DNA from: Kordia sp050633145
GTDB lineage: Bacteria > Bacteroidota > Bacteroidia > Flavobacteriales > Flavobacteriaceae
Length of the DNA stretch: 64,000 nt
Direction: 5' to 3'
Assembly: GCF_050633145.1 (NCBI RefSeq)
Contig: NZ_JBOEFY010000005.1
Location: 27,361 to 91,360, forward strand
The notes below the pieces were generated by a model. It saw only the letters and a list, made by a program, of their open reading frames with translations. It was not told where the DNA came from and made no database searches. Position numbers and translations under genes: made by a program. Shown piece by piece: positions 1 through 8,434 of this stretch (positions are counted from its first letter, which is position 1; each line of letters opens with the position of its first letter).

Positions 1-312
1 CAACCCAAAAAAATACCTGAAATATGTATTCATAATGTGAGTAGCGCAAAATTTATGGAGTTAACCACATTTTTAGATATCATCATAGAAAATAAAATTG
101 AAACGGCAAAAAAGCCTTTGCTACAAAGATTGCAGAAAAAGACATATCCTTTTGAAACATTTCATTTGACAAGAACGTTACTTTCTTTTGAAGACAAATC
201 TTTACACAAAGAAATTAAGGAAACGTTATTGGCTTCTCGAGAAAAATGGGATAGAGGAAATTGGTCAGCTGCTTTTAAAGAACTCTTTGAAAAATATGGT
301 ATTAATATATAA
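1..312 (+). CDS. Hypothetical protein, C-terminal part (cut by window edge)
   Basis: The reading frame is open from base 1 to the stop at 310-312, so this is the C-terminal ~103 residues of a gene that begins outside the window. A GTG at 37 could be read as a start, but the frame upstream of it is open and the residues look protein-like, so truncation by the window edge is the better reading. The visible part is charged and helical, ending in a segment with KWDRGNW and FEKYGINI. I do not recognise the family. It lies 5 bases before the next lipoprotein gene on the same strand. Confidence 0.55.
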   Translation, partial: QPKKIPEICIHNVSSAKFMELTTFLDIIIENKIETAKKPLLQRLQKKTYPFETFHLTRTLLSFEDKSLHKEIKETLLASREKWDRGNWSAAFKELFEKYGINI

Positions 313-317
313 CTATT

Positions 318-644
318 ATGAGGAAAACAAGTAACTATTTTGCAATTGCCATTTTATTAGTATTGACAGTCGGATGCGCACAGAAGTCGGAAGTTGAAAC
401 ATACGGAGCGCATTATCAAAAACACAAAGACTATAAAAGTCTCAGTAAAGTAGTGGAGCTTATAAAATTAGAATCTGATACTTCGTATGTAAAAAAGATA
501 CTTGGTGAGCCTATTGATATGGGATTCGATTACAGATACCTAATAGATTCTACAGGAGTGAAAGGCTGCCCAATTGGCGCTGTATTTCACATAAGTGAAG
601 CTGGTAAAATTGATCAAAAATGGATTGATGAAATTTGTGAGTAA
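318..644 (+). CDS. Small lipoprotein, hypothetical
   Basis: A 108-residue protein that begins with a lipoprotein signal peptide: a basic start (MRK), a hydrophobic stretch (residues 10-18) and the lipobox LTVGC with the lipidated Cys near residue 20. The mature part is short, with a segment around SYVKKILGEP that recalls the helix-turn of SmpA/OmlA-type small lipoproteins (BamE fold); this likeness is weak and only a suggestion. It carries two further cysteines near the C-terminus (GCPIGAVF and the EICE end). It sits between an unknown truncated gene and another lipoprotein in the same direction, so the three may be one transcript. Confidence 0.7.
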   Translation: MRKTSNYFAIAILLVLTVGCAQKSEVETYGAHYQKHKDYKSLSKVVELIKLESDTSYVKKILGEPIDMGFDYRYLIDSTGVKGCPIGAVFHISEAGKIDQKWIDEICE

Positions 645-662
645 ATTGAAATGACAGGAAGA

Positions 663-1226
663 ATGAAAAAAGTACTAATTCTAATCCTAATTTTATTTTC
701 AAGTTGTGAGAGTAAAAACGAAAAAGATACGATTAAATCTAATGACTTAAACAAAAATGTAACCTTTAAGGAGACAAAATCTAATGTGTTATCTAATGAA
801 GAGTTAAAGAAAAATTCAAAGGATTTAGAAAAAATTTTAAAGAGCGCATATAACTATAATCCAACATCTGTTACTTTTAGATTAGATGATTCATTAAACT
901 CGTATGATTTAAAATATTTATTTCAAAATACAAATTCAGACATTGAAATAAAGGATGAAATTTCAAAGATTCTACTCTTAAAACTATTAAAGTTTCAATA
1001 TGAAAGGTCTCAACATAGCTATAATGTATATAATGATTTAGGGGATTGTTGTTCAGAGAATGCAAAATCGATCATTAAACATTATTTAAAAAGAAATAAT
1101 ATTGATACTGTTGCGGTAGATGTTTTGCCATTAGGAAATTTGTTAGATAGAGAATGGCACAAGAAAAACAGTGAGATAGTTTCTTCTTTGATCAAGGATA
1201 TTGATAGTCTTCTAGAGATCGATTAA
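663..1226 (+). CDS. Lipoprotein, hypothetical
   Basis: About 187 residues from the ATG at 663; an upstream in-frame ATG at 651 would add MTGR before the signal peptide and is less likely. The N-terminus (MKKVLILILILF then SSC) is a lipoprotein signal with Cys near residue 15. The mature protein is Lys/Asp/Asn-rich and mostly helical, with a CC pair in GDCCSEN. No known domain recognised. It follows the preceding lipoprotein gene by 18 bases and is closed by a hairpin terminator at 1241-1277. Confidence 0.7.
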   Translation: MKKVLILILILFSSCESKNEKDTIKSNDLNKNVTFKETKSNVLSNEELKKNSKDLEKILKSAYNYNPTSVTFRLDDSLNSYDLKYLFQNTNSDIEIKDEISKILLLKLLKFQYERSQHSYNVYNDLGDCCSENAKSIIKHYLKRNNIDTVAVDVLPLGNLLDREWHKKNSEIVSSLIKDIDSLLEID

Positions 1227-1240
1227 AAATAATAAAGCAT

Positions 1241-1277
1241 AAAAAAATCCTAACTTCTTTAAGCTGGGATTTTTTTC
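1241..1277 (+). terminator. Intrinsic terminator after the lipoprotein pair
   Basis: An A-rich arm with AAAAAATCC pairs with GGATTTTTT across a loop, and is followed by a T-run. It lies 15 bases after the stop codon at 1226. Confidence 0.7.
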
Positions 1278-1296
1278 TGTTTATATAGAAGTTGCT

Positions 1297-1424
1297 TGTC
1301 AAGTCGAGCAGTCGAGACTCTATGAAATACTGAGTTATAGAGCATCTCGACTGCGCTCGATGTGACAAACGTTTAAAAATCTAATCGTCTAAAAGATCTA
1401 AGCAGTCTAAGCAAGTCTAAAAAA
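1297..1424. repeat. Intergenic inverted repeat plus 'tctaa' words
   Basis: Within this stretch, the arm CGAGACTCTATGA... pairs imperfectly with a downstream TCATAGAG/ATAGAGCATCTCG-type arm, and 1343-1367 holds the module CTCGACTGCGCTCGATGTGACA, a variant of which recurs at 4084-4108, 45697-45716 and 46998-47018. From 1379 the sequence turns into short words ending in 'tctaa' (ctaatcgtctaaaagatctaagcag...), a style that recurs in other gene gaps of this window. Confidence 0.5.
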
Positions 1425-2141
1425 TTACTTACTCTCCTCAATCTTACGTTTCTCCACTAACTCTTTCAATTTTTTTCCATACTTAGATTCCGCAATTTTT
1501 GGTGTTAATTGCTGATAAATAGTATCTAAAAAACGAATATTAGCATCATATGTTTCTGTAGTAACTACGTACGGTGTAATTTCTTTATCGTTATTAGTGA
1601 ATGCATAATTTAAAATATAACGCATACGACTCTTTGCATAGCTTGCAATTTTATCATTGATTTCCATCACTGTCTTAGCATCATCTTCTTTTTGTGCATC
1701 CATTCCATCGCGTAACAACATCAATTCTTTTGTGTTGTATTTGGTCATAAACTCTTTAAAATCAATTAAATCTTTATGATTTTTAGAACCAGTAACTTTC
1801 GCATCTCTTACGAATCTACGTAAAGTTGTATTGAATGTCATTTCGCCAGGTTCCGCAAAGAACTCTACACGATCATTCAAATCATTAAAATCTTTCTTCT
1901 TCAAATAGAAATACAATACTTCTGGTTCTTCAATAGTCGTGCTAAATGTAAAATTAGCGTCACCATTTACCACAAGTGAATCTAAGGTAACCAAAGTAGT
2001 ATCTTTTATCTTTTGTAGAAACAACGTTCCTTCTTTTAGACCATCTATGTTTCCAGAAATCGTTAAATTTCCTTTCGCATCTTTTCCACAAGCAATAAAT
2101 CCTAAAACAACGAGGACTACCAAACATTTTTTGAACATCAT
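1425..2141 (-). CDS. DUF4369 domain lipoprotein
   Basis: About 238 residues from the ATG at 2141 (MMFKKCLV); an in-frame ATG at 2162 would add MPSLKFN, which does not fit a signal peptide start. Lipobox LGFIAC, Cys near residue 18. The next ~95 residues (LTISGNIDGLKEGTLFLQKI...DSLVVNGDANFTF) match the DUF4369 fold that in Bacteroidetes is often fused to a thioredoxin domain; here no CxxC follows, and the rest is a helical, charged tail. Probably outer-membrane or periplasmic; function unknown. It lies 33 bases beyond the stop of... the preceding DUF819 gene starts downstream on the same strand, so the two could be co-transcribed (DUF819 gene first, stop at 2175). Confidence 0.75.
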   Translation of the reverse strand: MMFKKCLVVLVVLGFIACGKDAKGNLTISGNIDGLKEGTLFLQKIKDTTLVTLDSLVVNGDANFTFSTTIEEPEVLYFYLKKKDFNDLNDRVEFFAEPGEMTFNTTLRRFVRDAKVTGSKNHKDLIDFKEFMTKYNTKELMLLRDGMDAQKEDDAKTVMEINDKIASYAKSRMRYILNYAFTNNDKEITPYVVTTETYDANIRFLDTIYQQLTPKIAESKYGKKLKELVEKRKIEESK

Positions 2142-2174
2142 ATTGAATTTTAAAGAGGGCAAATATCTACAATT

Positions 2175-3893
2175 TTAAGCAACTTTAGAAGCCATTTCCA
2201 TCAAAATTGTACACAAAATTGCTCCATAGGTTCCAACTACATACCCAAATACTGCCAACAATACACCAACCGAAGTCAATGATGGGTGAAAAGCAGAAGC
2301 TACAATTGGAGCAGAAGCAGCGCCACCAACATTTGCCTGACTTCCTACAGCGAGGAAGAAAAATGGTGCGCGAATGAGTTTAGCTATTAAAATTAATAGT
2401 CCTGCATGGAATGTCATCCAAACCAATCCGATGATAATCAACCCTGGATTTCTCCAAACTTCGGTCAAGTCCATTTTCATTCCAATAGAAGCCACCAAAA
2501 TATAAATAAAGATACTTCCTATTTTACTGGCACCAGCACCTTCATAGTTTTTGGCTTTTGTATAGGATAACATAATTCCGAAGGCAGTTGCAATGGTAAT
2601 CATCCAGAAGAAAGAAGAACCTAAAAATGACAATGCGCCATCATCATTCTTTACAATATCAAACTGTCCTAAATAGTCAGTAATGATGTTTGCGCCAAAA
2701 TGCGCTAAGGAAACACCACCAAATGCCAAGGCAAGAATGATCATTAATTCGGTAAGAGTTGGATTCCTTTTTACTTTAGCTGTAAACTCAGAAACACGTT
2801 CTTTTAAGCGTTCGATAGCAGAATTGTCGGCTTTGAGCCATTTGTCAATTTTTTGAGATTTACCAATTCCGAGTAATAAAATTGCCATCCATAAATTGGC
2901 TACTACAATATCTACCAATACCATAGCGCCATATTTATCTTGATTGTATTCATAAATTTCTAACATGGCAGCTTGGTTTGCGCCACCACCAATCCAACTT
3001 CCAGCAATGGTTGATAAACCACGCCAAACGGCATCATATTCCAAACCGCCAACTAATTCTGGAGAAAAGAAAGAAATGATTAAGATTGCCAATGGGCCAC
3101 CAATAATAATTCCAACGGTTCCTGCAAAGAACATAATCAATGCTTTTGGACCTAAATTAAATACAGCTTTTAAGTCAATACTGAGCGTCATTAAAATCAA
3201 CGCTGCAGGTAATAAATAGCGACTTGCCACTTGATATGCACTTGAATAATGATCAGAAATAATTCCGCAAGAACTTAAAATTGCAGGCAATAAATAGCAA
3301 ATTAATAAAGCCGGAATGTATTTATAAAACTTTTTCCAGACAGGATTTTTACTAGATTCAGTATAAAACACAAAGCCTAAAAGTAGCATCAGAATTCCAA
3401 ACACGACTTTATCACTCGTAAAAAAAGGTTCCGAATAAACGGTTGTGCTTTTTACTGTGACACTTTTTGGTTCTGTTACATCGAATATATGAATGCTGTC
3501 ATAATTTGTAGTTGACGCTTCTATAACTTCATATACAACACGTTGAAATCCACTTTTCGGAGTTGTTTTGAGTTCAAATAATGTAATTGATTTTTTTCCA
3601 ACGGTTATCGCGTCGATTCCTTTATATGAAATGGTTGCAACCGAATTTTCTACGTTAAATTTAAAATCACCTTTTTCAATAAACTTAGTATTGATATTGA
3701 CAATGTTTTCTAAGGTAACTAATGAATCGTTTGCTTTTATTTTGAGTTCAAATCCAGTGAATGTAATATGATCGACAGTAACTTTTGTATTGAAAGTTGT
3801 TTCATTACTTTCAACACGTTCTAATTTGAGTTGCTGTGAAAACACAGAAAACGTACTGAATAATAGGAGTAAAGCAATGGCTTTTTTGAACAT
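2175..3893 (-). CDS. DUF819 family membrane protein with N-terminal periplasmic domain
   Basis: About 572 residues from the ATG at 3893 (MFKKAIALLLLF, a signal peptide ending at VFSQQ). Residues ~20-150 are a soluble, beta-rich, presumably periplasmic domain. From ~165 onward come ~10 hydrophobic segments (GILMLLLGFVF, IPALLICYLLPAIL, FFAGTVGIIIGGPLA, IFIYILVASIGM, AVFGYVVGTYGAI) with the Gly-rich motifs of DUF819 permease-like proteins (IAGSWIGGGANQAAM; VGSQANVGGAASAP). Ordinary DUF819 proteins are ~380-400 residues, so the extra domain is notable. Substrate unknown. The DUF4369 lipoprotein follows on the same strand. Confidence 0.8.
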   Translation of the reverse strand: MFKKAIALLLLFSTFSVFSQQLKLERVESNETTFNTKVTVDHITFTGFELKIKANDSLVTLENIVNINTKFIEKGDFKFNVENSVATISYKGIDAITVGKKSITLFELKTTPKSGFQRVVYEVIEASTTNYDSIHIFDVTEPKSVTVKSTTVYSEPFFTSDKVVFGILMLLLGFVFYTESSKNPVWKKFYKYIPALLICYLLPAILSSCGIISDHYSSAYQVASRYLLPAALILMTLSIDLKAVFNLGPKALIMFFAGTVGIIIGGPLAILIISFFSPELVGGLEYDAVWRGLSTIAGSWIGGGANQAAMLEIYEYNQDKYGAMVLVDIVVANLWMAILLLGIGKSQKIDKWLKADNSAIERLKERVSEFTAKVKRNPTLTELMIILALAFGGVSLAHFGANIITDYLGQFDIVKNDDGALSFLGSSFFWMITIATAFGIMLSYTKAKNYEGAGASKIGSIFIYILVASIGMKMDLTEVWRNPGLIIIGLVWMTFHAGLLILIAKLIRAPFFFLAVGSQANVGGAASAPIVASAFHPSLTSVGVLLAVFGYVVGTYGAILCTILMEMASKVA

Positions 3894-3988
3894 AGTTGGA
3901 TGGTTTATGTTGCAAAATACCAAAAATTGAAATTATAAATGTTAAATATTGAATTTTAAATCGAAAAGTCTTTTTTCTTTAATATCAA

Positions 3989-4130
3989 AACGTCAGTTCG
4001 AGTGGCGAATCTGTGTTTCGTTGTATCGAGAAGTACTTTGAAATGATTCTATTTCATAGCTGTTCTCGATACAATTTTCTGTCTATTTCGACTGCGCTCA
4101 ATATGACAGAAAATCACTCGAACTGACGTT
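3989..4130. repeat. MITE-like inverted-repeat element, copy A
   Basis: Sixteen-base arms: AACGTCAGTTCGAGTG at 3989-4004 and its exact reverse complement CACTCGAACTGACGTT at 4115-4130. Inside, TGTATCGAGAA pairs with TTCTCGATACA, and a module TTTCGACTGCGCTCAATATGACA lies at about 4086-4108. The left ~50 bases and the right end match the element at 34969-35095, which lacks most of the inner module. No coding capacity. Confidence 0.75.
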
Positions 4131-4175
4131 TGGAAATTATAAATGTTGAATTTTAAAATTATTCTTGAGAAACTA

Positions 4176-4263
4176 AAAACGTCATTGCGAGGAAGAATGA
4201 CGAAGCAATCTGTTTTTTTACAAGCAGATTGCCGCGATTTTACAAATCTCGCAATGACGTTTT
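4176..4263. repeat. Nested inverted repeat of the 'gtcattgcgag' type
   Basis: Outer arms AAAACGTCATTGCGAG (4176-4191) and CTCGCAATGACGTTTT (4248-4263) are exact reverse complements; inner arms GCAATCTG (4205-4212) and CAGATTGC (4225-4232) form a second hairpin, so the whole could fold into a long cruciform. Sequences beginning CGTCATTGCGAGG are a widespread intergenic repeat in diverse bacteria; this is a compact copy. Confidence 0.75.
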
Positions 4264-4392
4264 AGAATTTTATGTGCTAAATGATATTTTTTAAGACCCA
4301 ATAAAGTTTAAAAGTTTATAGGTTTAACAGTTTAAGTTATAATTTAATATGTAACGTAAATAACTAAGACCTAAAACCCAACACCCAAAAAC

Positions 4393-6270
4393 CTAGTTCT
4401 TAAGCCACGCTTTTCGCAATTGTACTTCTTTGCTGTTTTCTGGTAAATCTTTTACTGTAATTCCAGTACCTTTTGTAGTTGGTTTTGTAATGTTTCCAGC
4501 AAGTGTTTTTGCTTCTCCGTTACGTTTTACGGTCATTGTAATTGCATCACCAACTTTCCAAGTTCTTGAAGCGCCAATTAAATCATATACATTTTTAAGT
4601 GTGTATTTTACACCATTAATTTCATCAATAACATCTCCATTTTGTACTCCTAAATTGGTCAAGAATGAATTCAAGGTTCCCTCTGGAAGAATAAATACTT
4701 CTTGTGTGCTTTCGTCTGCGCCAATGTATGGAACTTGTCCGTTTAAGAAATACCCTGTTTCTACTTCAGTTTCTCCCAATTCTAAACCTACTTTTTCTAA
4801 AAAGTCATTGTAGGGAATTGGTGTGTTTCCAACAATATATGTATCAATTACACTTCTCAATTCAGGAGTTGTGAATTCAATAATTTTATTAAAAAGTTCG
4901 TCATCTTTAAATGGTTTTTCACTTCCATACGTAGTAGATAGCTTCTGCATCAAATCTAAAATTCCAGTTTCTCCATTACTTTCCGCACGAAGCGTTAAAT
5001 CGATTACCATGGCAATTAAAGTTCCTTTCTCATACACATTTGCATATTCGTCTTTATATTCATCCGAAAGAATATTAGCACTCATTTCAGTAAAAGACAA
5101 GGCATCGTTATAGCGTGAACGCGAGTTTGTAATTTTGTCGTTGATTCTCTTGTAAAAAGCTTCTTCGTCAATTAACCCTTGATTAATCTGGAATAAATTG
5201 GCAAAATATTCAGTTACACCTTCATACATCCATAAGTGTTGCGACATTTTTGGGTTGTTATAATCGAAATAATGAATCTCTTCAGAGTGTACTCTCAATG
5301 GCGTTACAATATGAAAAAATTCATGCGAAACTACATCTTTCAATGCACCTTCAATAGCAGCTTTTGGCATTTGCTCAGGCAATACAACAACCGTTGAGGT
5401 ATTGTGCTCTAAGGCGCCAAAACCACCAGCATCTGTTTCAGAAAGTGTAGATAAGTATAATAAAATAGTATATTGCTTTGTATCATCTACTTTACCTAAA
5501 AACTCTTTTTGCGCTTTAATCATTGTTTCAATATTCCCTTTTAAGCTTTCCGCAGAATATACACCTGTTGGCGAATATACACTAAGCGTAATATTCATGT
5601 CATTTACTTGAAAACTTGCCGTATCTGGCTCAGAATACATAATTGGATTGTCGGTTACTTCTGCATAACGTCTTGCACCAAAAGTATCTACATTAAATGT
5701 TTCTTTTTCAGAAACTACTTTTGGAAGTGATGTAACACCTTCTAGGTTTTTTGGGTAGTTTACTTTAATTTGATATGGATATTGTTCGCTTCCGCTGAAA
5801 TAACCCACGAACGCATGTAGATTTAAAACGAAATTTTTATCCTTCAAAATATTTGATCCGGCAGGTGAAAATACCACCGATTTGTCTCCGTTTTCTATAT
5901 CATACGTATCGTTTACCCAATACGAAACTTTATCTACTTTCTTTGCATTTGGAATTAACCATGAGTTTTGATCAATTCGAGTTGCAGCAACTTCATTTCC
6001 TTTATAATCGTATGCTTTAAAGCCATCTATATATTGTCCGTAATTATCATCGCTATACGTTCCAGGAACGGTTTTAGGAATGTTGAATGTGGCAGTTTCG
6101 GTTTGAAACTTTCCAGGATTGACTTCTACTTGTACTTTATCATCTACAACGTTTACTAAGTCGATTGTTGTGACAACATCTTTATTGGCATTGATTCCAA
6201 CTTTTCCTGAATTACAGCTTGCTAACGTAATAAGCGAAACCGCAAGAATTCCTAAATTTTTTTTAAGCAT
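4393..6270 (-). CDS. M61 family metallopeptidase with PDZ domain, lipoprotein
   Basis: A 625-residue lipoprotein (signal peptide ending LITLASC, Cys19). The N-terminal ~220 residues form the beta-sandwich typical of M61 peptidases (glycyl aminopeptidase family). The zinc site is complete: HEFFH at 316-320 and the third ligand Glu350 in WMYEGVTEYFANL. A PDZ domain follows at about 515-600 (NLGVQNGDVIDEINGVKY), the usual M61 architecture. Expected to be a zinc aminopeptidase acting in the periplasm or at the outer membrane. Single gene; nothing suggests an operon with its neighbours. Confidence 0.92.
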   Translation of the reverse strand: MLKKNLGILAVSLITLASCNSGKVGINANKDVVTTIDLVNVVDDKVQVEVNPGKFQTETATFNIPKTVPGTYSDDNYGQYIDGFKAYDYKGNEVAATRIDQNSWLIPNAKKVDKVSYWVNDTYDIENGDKSVVFSPAGSNILKDKNFVLNLHAFVGYFSGSEQYPYQIKVNYPKNLEGVTSLPKVVSEKETFNVDTFGARRYAEVTDNPIMYSEPDTASFQVNDMNITLSVYSPTGVYSAESLKGNIETMIKAQKEFLGKVDDTKQYTILLYLSTLSETDAGGFGALEHNTSTVVVLPEQMPKAAIEGALKDVVSHEFFHIVTPLRVHSEEIHYFDYNNPKMSQHLWMYEGVTEYFANLFQINQGLIDEEAFYKRINDKITNSRSRYNDALSFTEMSANILSDEYKDEYANVYEKGTLIAMVIDLTLRAESNGETGILDLMQKLSTTYGSEKPFKDDELFNKIIEFTTPELRSVIDTYIVGNTPIPYNDFLEKVGLELGETEVETGYFLNGQVPYIGADESTQEVFILPEGTLNSFLTNLGVQNGDVIDEINGVKYTLKNVYDLIGASRTWKVGDAITMTVKRNGEAKTLAGNITKPTTKGTGITVKDLPENSKEVQLRKAWLKN

Positions 6271-6363
6271 AATTTTTTTCTGTTTACATTCAATGCTGCA
6301 ATTAGTATGTTTTTTTTGAAAACGTAACAGATTATAGTGTTAATTAGTGTTAAGATTTATGAA

Positions 6364-7068
6364 TTACCTCAAAATATTGCTTCGAACAATAAACTTTCTG
6401 TAGATAAGAAACTTAATAATTCGGGTTGCTTCCTTGAGTAATGAATGCATTTGTGCTTCAGATTCAATCTCAAAAACTTCAAAAAAATCATTTAAGACTT
6501 CTTTTACGGATGTCGTTTCTTGAAAAAGTTGCAATACGTAATATTCATACTTTGTCAAATGAAATTCTAGCACGTTTGTTTGCAGTACATCATCAAACAC
6601 ATCTGTTTGTTGAAAAACAAAGTAATATTCATCTTTTGGAAATTCTTGAATTTTATCAAGCAATTCGGTATTATCAGTTTCGTTTATAAAAACAAATTTC
6701 CAATCGGTAGCATAACAAGTTACATACGAGCTTTGTTGTAAAGTGACATTTTTTAAACCTTCTAAAGAAAGGTGTAGGAGGTTTTCTCGATCATGATTAA
6801 AAGTAGCGTATTCGGAAAGCAGTTTTGTTTCAATTTGTGCTGAATGAGTATTTCGGAGTGAAAATTTTTCTTGTTCAACTTCTAAAATCTGTTGCATCAT
6901 TTCTAGTTGTTCACTCGATTGAAACTGTTGTAGTGTATATTCAAAGAAAGCTTGATTAATTTCTGCTTGAGCGCTATTTTCTTTGCATGAAAAATGATGC
7001 ATTAAATCGTAACCAAATACAGTTGCAATAGTGATCGTTTTATGAAAAATATGGTGTAAATTATTCAT
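6364..7068 (-). CDS. Hypothetical protein with PqqD-like C-terminal region
   Basis: A 234-residue soluble protein, not recognised as a named family. Residues ~1-95 are helical and Gln/Glu-rich; residues ~95-165 are mixed. The last ~65 residues (from HLTKYEYYVLQLF through VKEVLNDFFEVFEIE to FLIYRKFIV) have the hydrophobic pattern of a small winged-helix such as PqqD or the wHTH of RiPP-associated proteins; this is a visual likeness only. It starts 4 bases after the GT-A-like gene at 7073 and is certainly translated with it. The pair lies just beside double-glycine peptide genes (8069-8644), so a role in peptide maturation or recognition is possible but unproven. Confidence 0.6.
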   Translation of the reverse strand: MNNLHHIFHKTITIATVFGYDLMHHFSCKENSAQAEINQAFFEYTLQQFQSSEQLEMMQQILEVEQEKFSLRNTHSAQIETKLLSEYATFNHDRENLLHLSLEGLKNVTLQQSSYVTCYATDWKFVFINETDNTELLDKIQEFPKDEYYFVFQQTDVFDDVLQTNVLEFHLTKYEYYVLQLFQETTSVKEVLNDFFEVFEIESEAQMHSLLKEATRIIKFLIYRKFIVRSNILR

Positions 7069-7072
7069 AAAG

Positions 7073-7948
7073 CTACGATTGAGTTTTTATATATGTTTGA
7101 ATGATATCGTAATACTTAGGAAAATTTGTTTTGAGTTGATCGCGCAAATCGTAACAATATTCCATTTCTTTTTTACGCATTGATAACAAGTGTACAAACT
7201 TCTTTTGTTGTGTGTATTTGTTGAAAAAGGTGTGACTTTCTTCTGATTTGTCAGGTTTGTTTTCTAAGTAATATTCGATTGTAATTCCTTTTTCTTGGGC
7301 TAAACAATGAAACAAATATTGTTCATACAATAAAGCATAGGACGTTCCGTGAATTTTTGTTTTATTCTTGTTTCGATCAATAATATCAAAAGATAGTTTG
7401 CAATATTCTTTAATAAAATCTAAGTCGTTGCCACCTATAATTCCAGCATTACTAGAAACCATTGTTTGACCGTTTTGAAATTGTTTTAACATGATTTCGG
7501 GAAAATGATAATTTTCACCTAATGCTTCTTTCATAGCATGTGAATAATGTCCAAAATCTACATCTCTTTGTTGTGATACTAAGGCCGCTTTTTCAATAAT
7601 TTCTCCAAATCGATTCCATACATATACGTCACCATCAACATGTATAAATGGTTCTTGCTGTATTTCATAAGCTTTAAGCTTTCCAATTGCCCAAAATTCC
7701 TTGGGATAGTGATTCAATTCGTCTAAAATGACTTCTACATTTGTATATGGAAGTTGCAATTTGTTGATTAATAAGTCGTATCCAAAAGTATCCGTTACTA
7801 GTGTAATATTCTTATATACTTCTTTAAAAGTCAAACAACTCAAAGCCCAACTCATATAAAAGTATTGTACATGTCGCCAACCAGTTTCACCAAGAGTTCC
7901 ATCTGGCGTACGCATAGGTTTTGACCATAAACTGTGAATAATTTTCAT
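7073..7948 (-). CDS. GT-A-fold-like protein (DUF6734-type)
   Basis: A 291-residue soluble protein beginning MKIIHSLWSKPM. It has the flow of a GT-A nucleotide-sugar fold: an N-terminal strand and helix, FKEVYKNITLVTDTFG, and at about residues 100-112 EPFIHVDGDVYVW, whose DGD fits the metal-binding DxD of glycosyltransferases. GIIGGND near 165 is the strand-loop after it. I associate this pattern with DUF6734, found in Flavobacteria and in gene neighbourhoods of small secreted peptides. Substrate unknown. It forms a two-gene unit with the next gene (4-base gap). Confidence 0.65.
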   Translation of the reverse strand: MKIIHSLWSKPMRTPDGTLGETGWRHVQYFYMSWALSCLTFKEVYKNITLVTDTFGYDLLINKLQLPYTNVEVILDELNHYPKEFWAIGKLKAYEIQQEPFIHVDGDVYVWNRFGEIIEKAALVSQQRDVDFGHYSHAMKEALGENYHFPEIMLKQFQNGQTMVSSNAGIIGGNDLDFIKEYCKLSFDIIDRNKNKTKIHGTSYALLYEQYLFHCLAQEKGITIEYYLENKPDKSEESHTFFNKYTQQKKFVHLLSMRKKEMEYCYDLRDQLKTNFPKYYDIIQTYIKTQS

Positions 7949-8068
7949 AAAGTAGGATAGAAAGATTTTTACGGTTTAACTATCTGATTATTAATGTTTA
8001 AATTTAAGTAAAATCTTTCATCTTTTGTATCTTATAAGAAGTTTAATCAAATAAAAAATTAGTTAATT

Positions 8069-8230
8069 ATGAAAAAAAACAAAGAAATCAAGTTGAACTT
8101 GAAAAAGGAAAAAGTAAGTGAGTTAAACGCAGAAGCGGCAAGTAAGATTAAAGGTGGATATTGGACTTGGGAAATGCAATGTGCAACATATCCAACTTGT
8201 TATTGTTATACTGGCCCAAAGCGTTGTTAA
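8069..8230 (+). CDS. Double-glycine-leader Cys-rich peptide (53 aa)
   Basis: A 53-residue peptide from ATG 8069 to TAA 8230. The leader is Lys-rich with the pattern LNLKKEKVSELN and ends in IKGG (Gly29-Gly30), the usual cleavage point for C39-type peptidase/ABC exporters. The core (23 residues, starting YWTWEMQC) has Cys at 38, 44, 46 and 53 along with Thr residues and aromatic residues. This is the layout of Bacteroidetes 'natural product precursor' or class I lanthipeptide-like precursors. No modifying LanB/LanC or radical SAM gene lies in this window. A 13-base perfect inverted repeat follows at 8300-8338. Confidence 0.75.
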   Translation: MKKNKEIKLNLKKEKVSELNAEAASKIKGGYWTWEMQCATYPTCYCYTGPKRC

Positions 8231-8299
8231 TACAGCGTGTATAAAAACGAAGCTATAATTCTATAGTAAACCTACAATGTTTTTATACAGAAAAGAAAA

Positions 8300-8338
8300 C
8301 ACAGCAAACACCCAATGATTAGTCTGGTGTTTGCTGTG
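8300..8338. repeat. Perfect 13-bp inverted repeat between two peptide genes
   Basis: CACAGCAAACACC (8300-8312) and GGTGTTTGCTGTG (8326-8338) are exact reverse complements around a 13-base loop. On the minus strand the hairpin is followed by TTTTCTTTT; on the plus strand there is no T-run. It could be a back-up minus-strand terminator or an RNA-stabilising 3' hairpin for the plus-strand peptide gene. Confidence 0.65.
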
Positions 8339-8362
8339 AAGTATTATCTATCTTATGAAAAG

Positions 8363-8386
8363 AAAAAAGCGAACCGAAGTTCGCTT
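8363..8386 (-). terminator. UUCG-tetraloop terminator of the 69-aa peptide gene
   Basis: Read on the minus strand: AAGCGAAC-TTCG-GTTCGCTT followed by TTTTCTTTTC. The plus-strand coordinates of the arms are 8367-8374 and 8379-8386. The same cassette in the other direction closes the peptide genes at 16113 and 16432. Confidence 0.85.
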
Positions 8387-8434
8387 AAAAAGCTCAAAAT
8401 ATTATAATCCATAAAATATAGTTGAACTTGTTTT

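Larger units (their letters stand above)
3894..4392. other. Gene-free stretch with two inverted-repeat elements
   Basis: No gene is visible. It holds a 142-base inverted-repeat element (3989-4130) and an 88-base one (4176-4263), then A/T-rich sequence with 'aagaccta/acccaacacccaaaa' words. Both elements are described separately. Confidence 0.7.
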
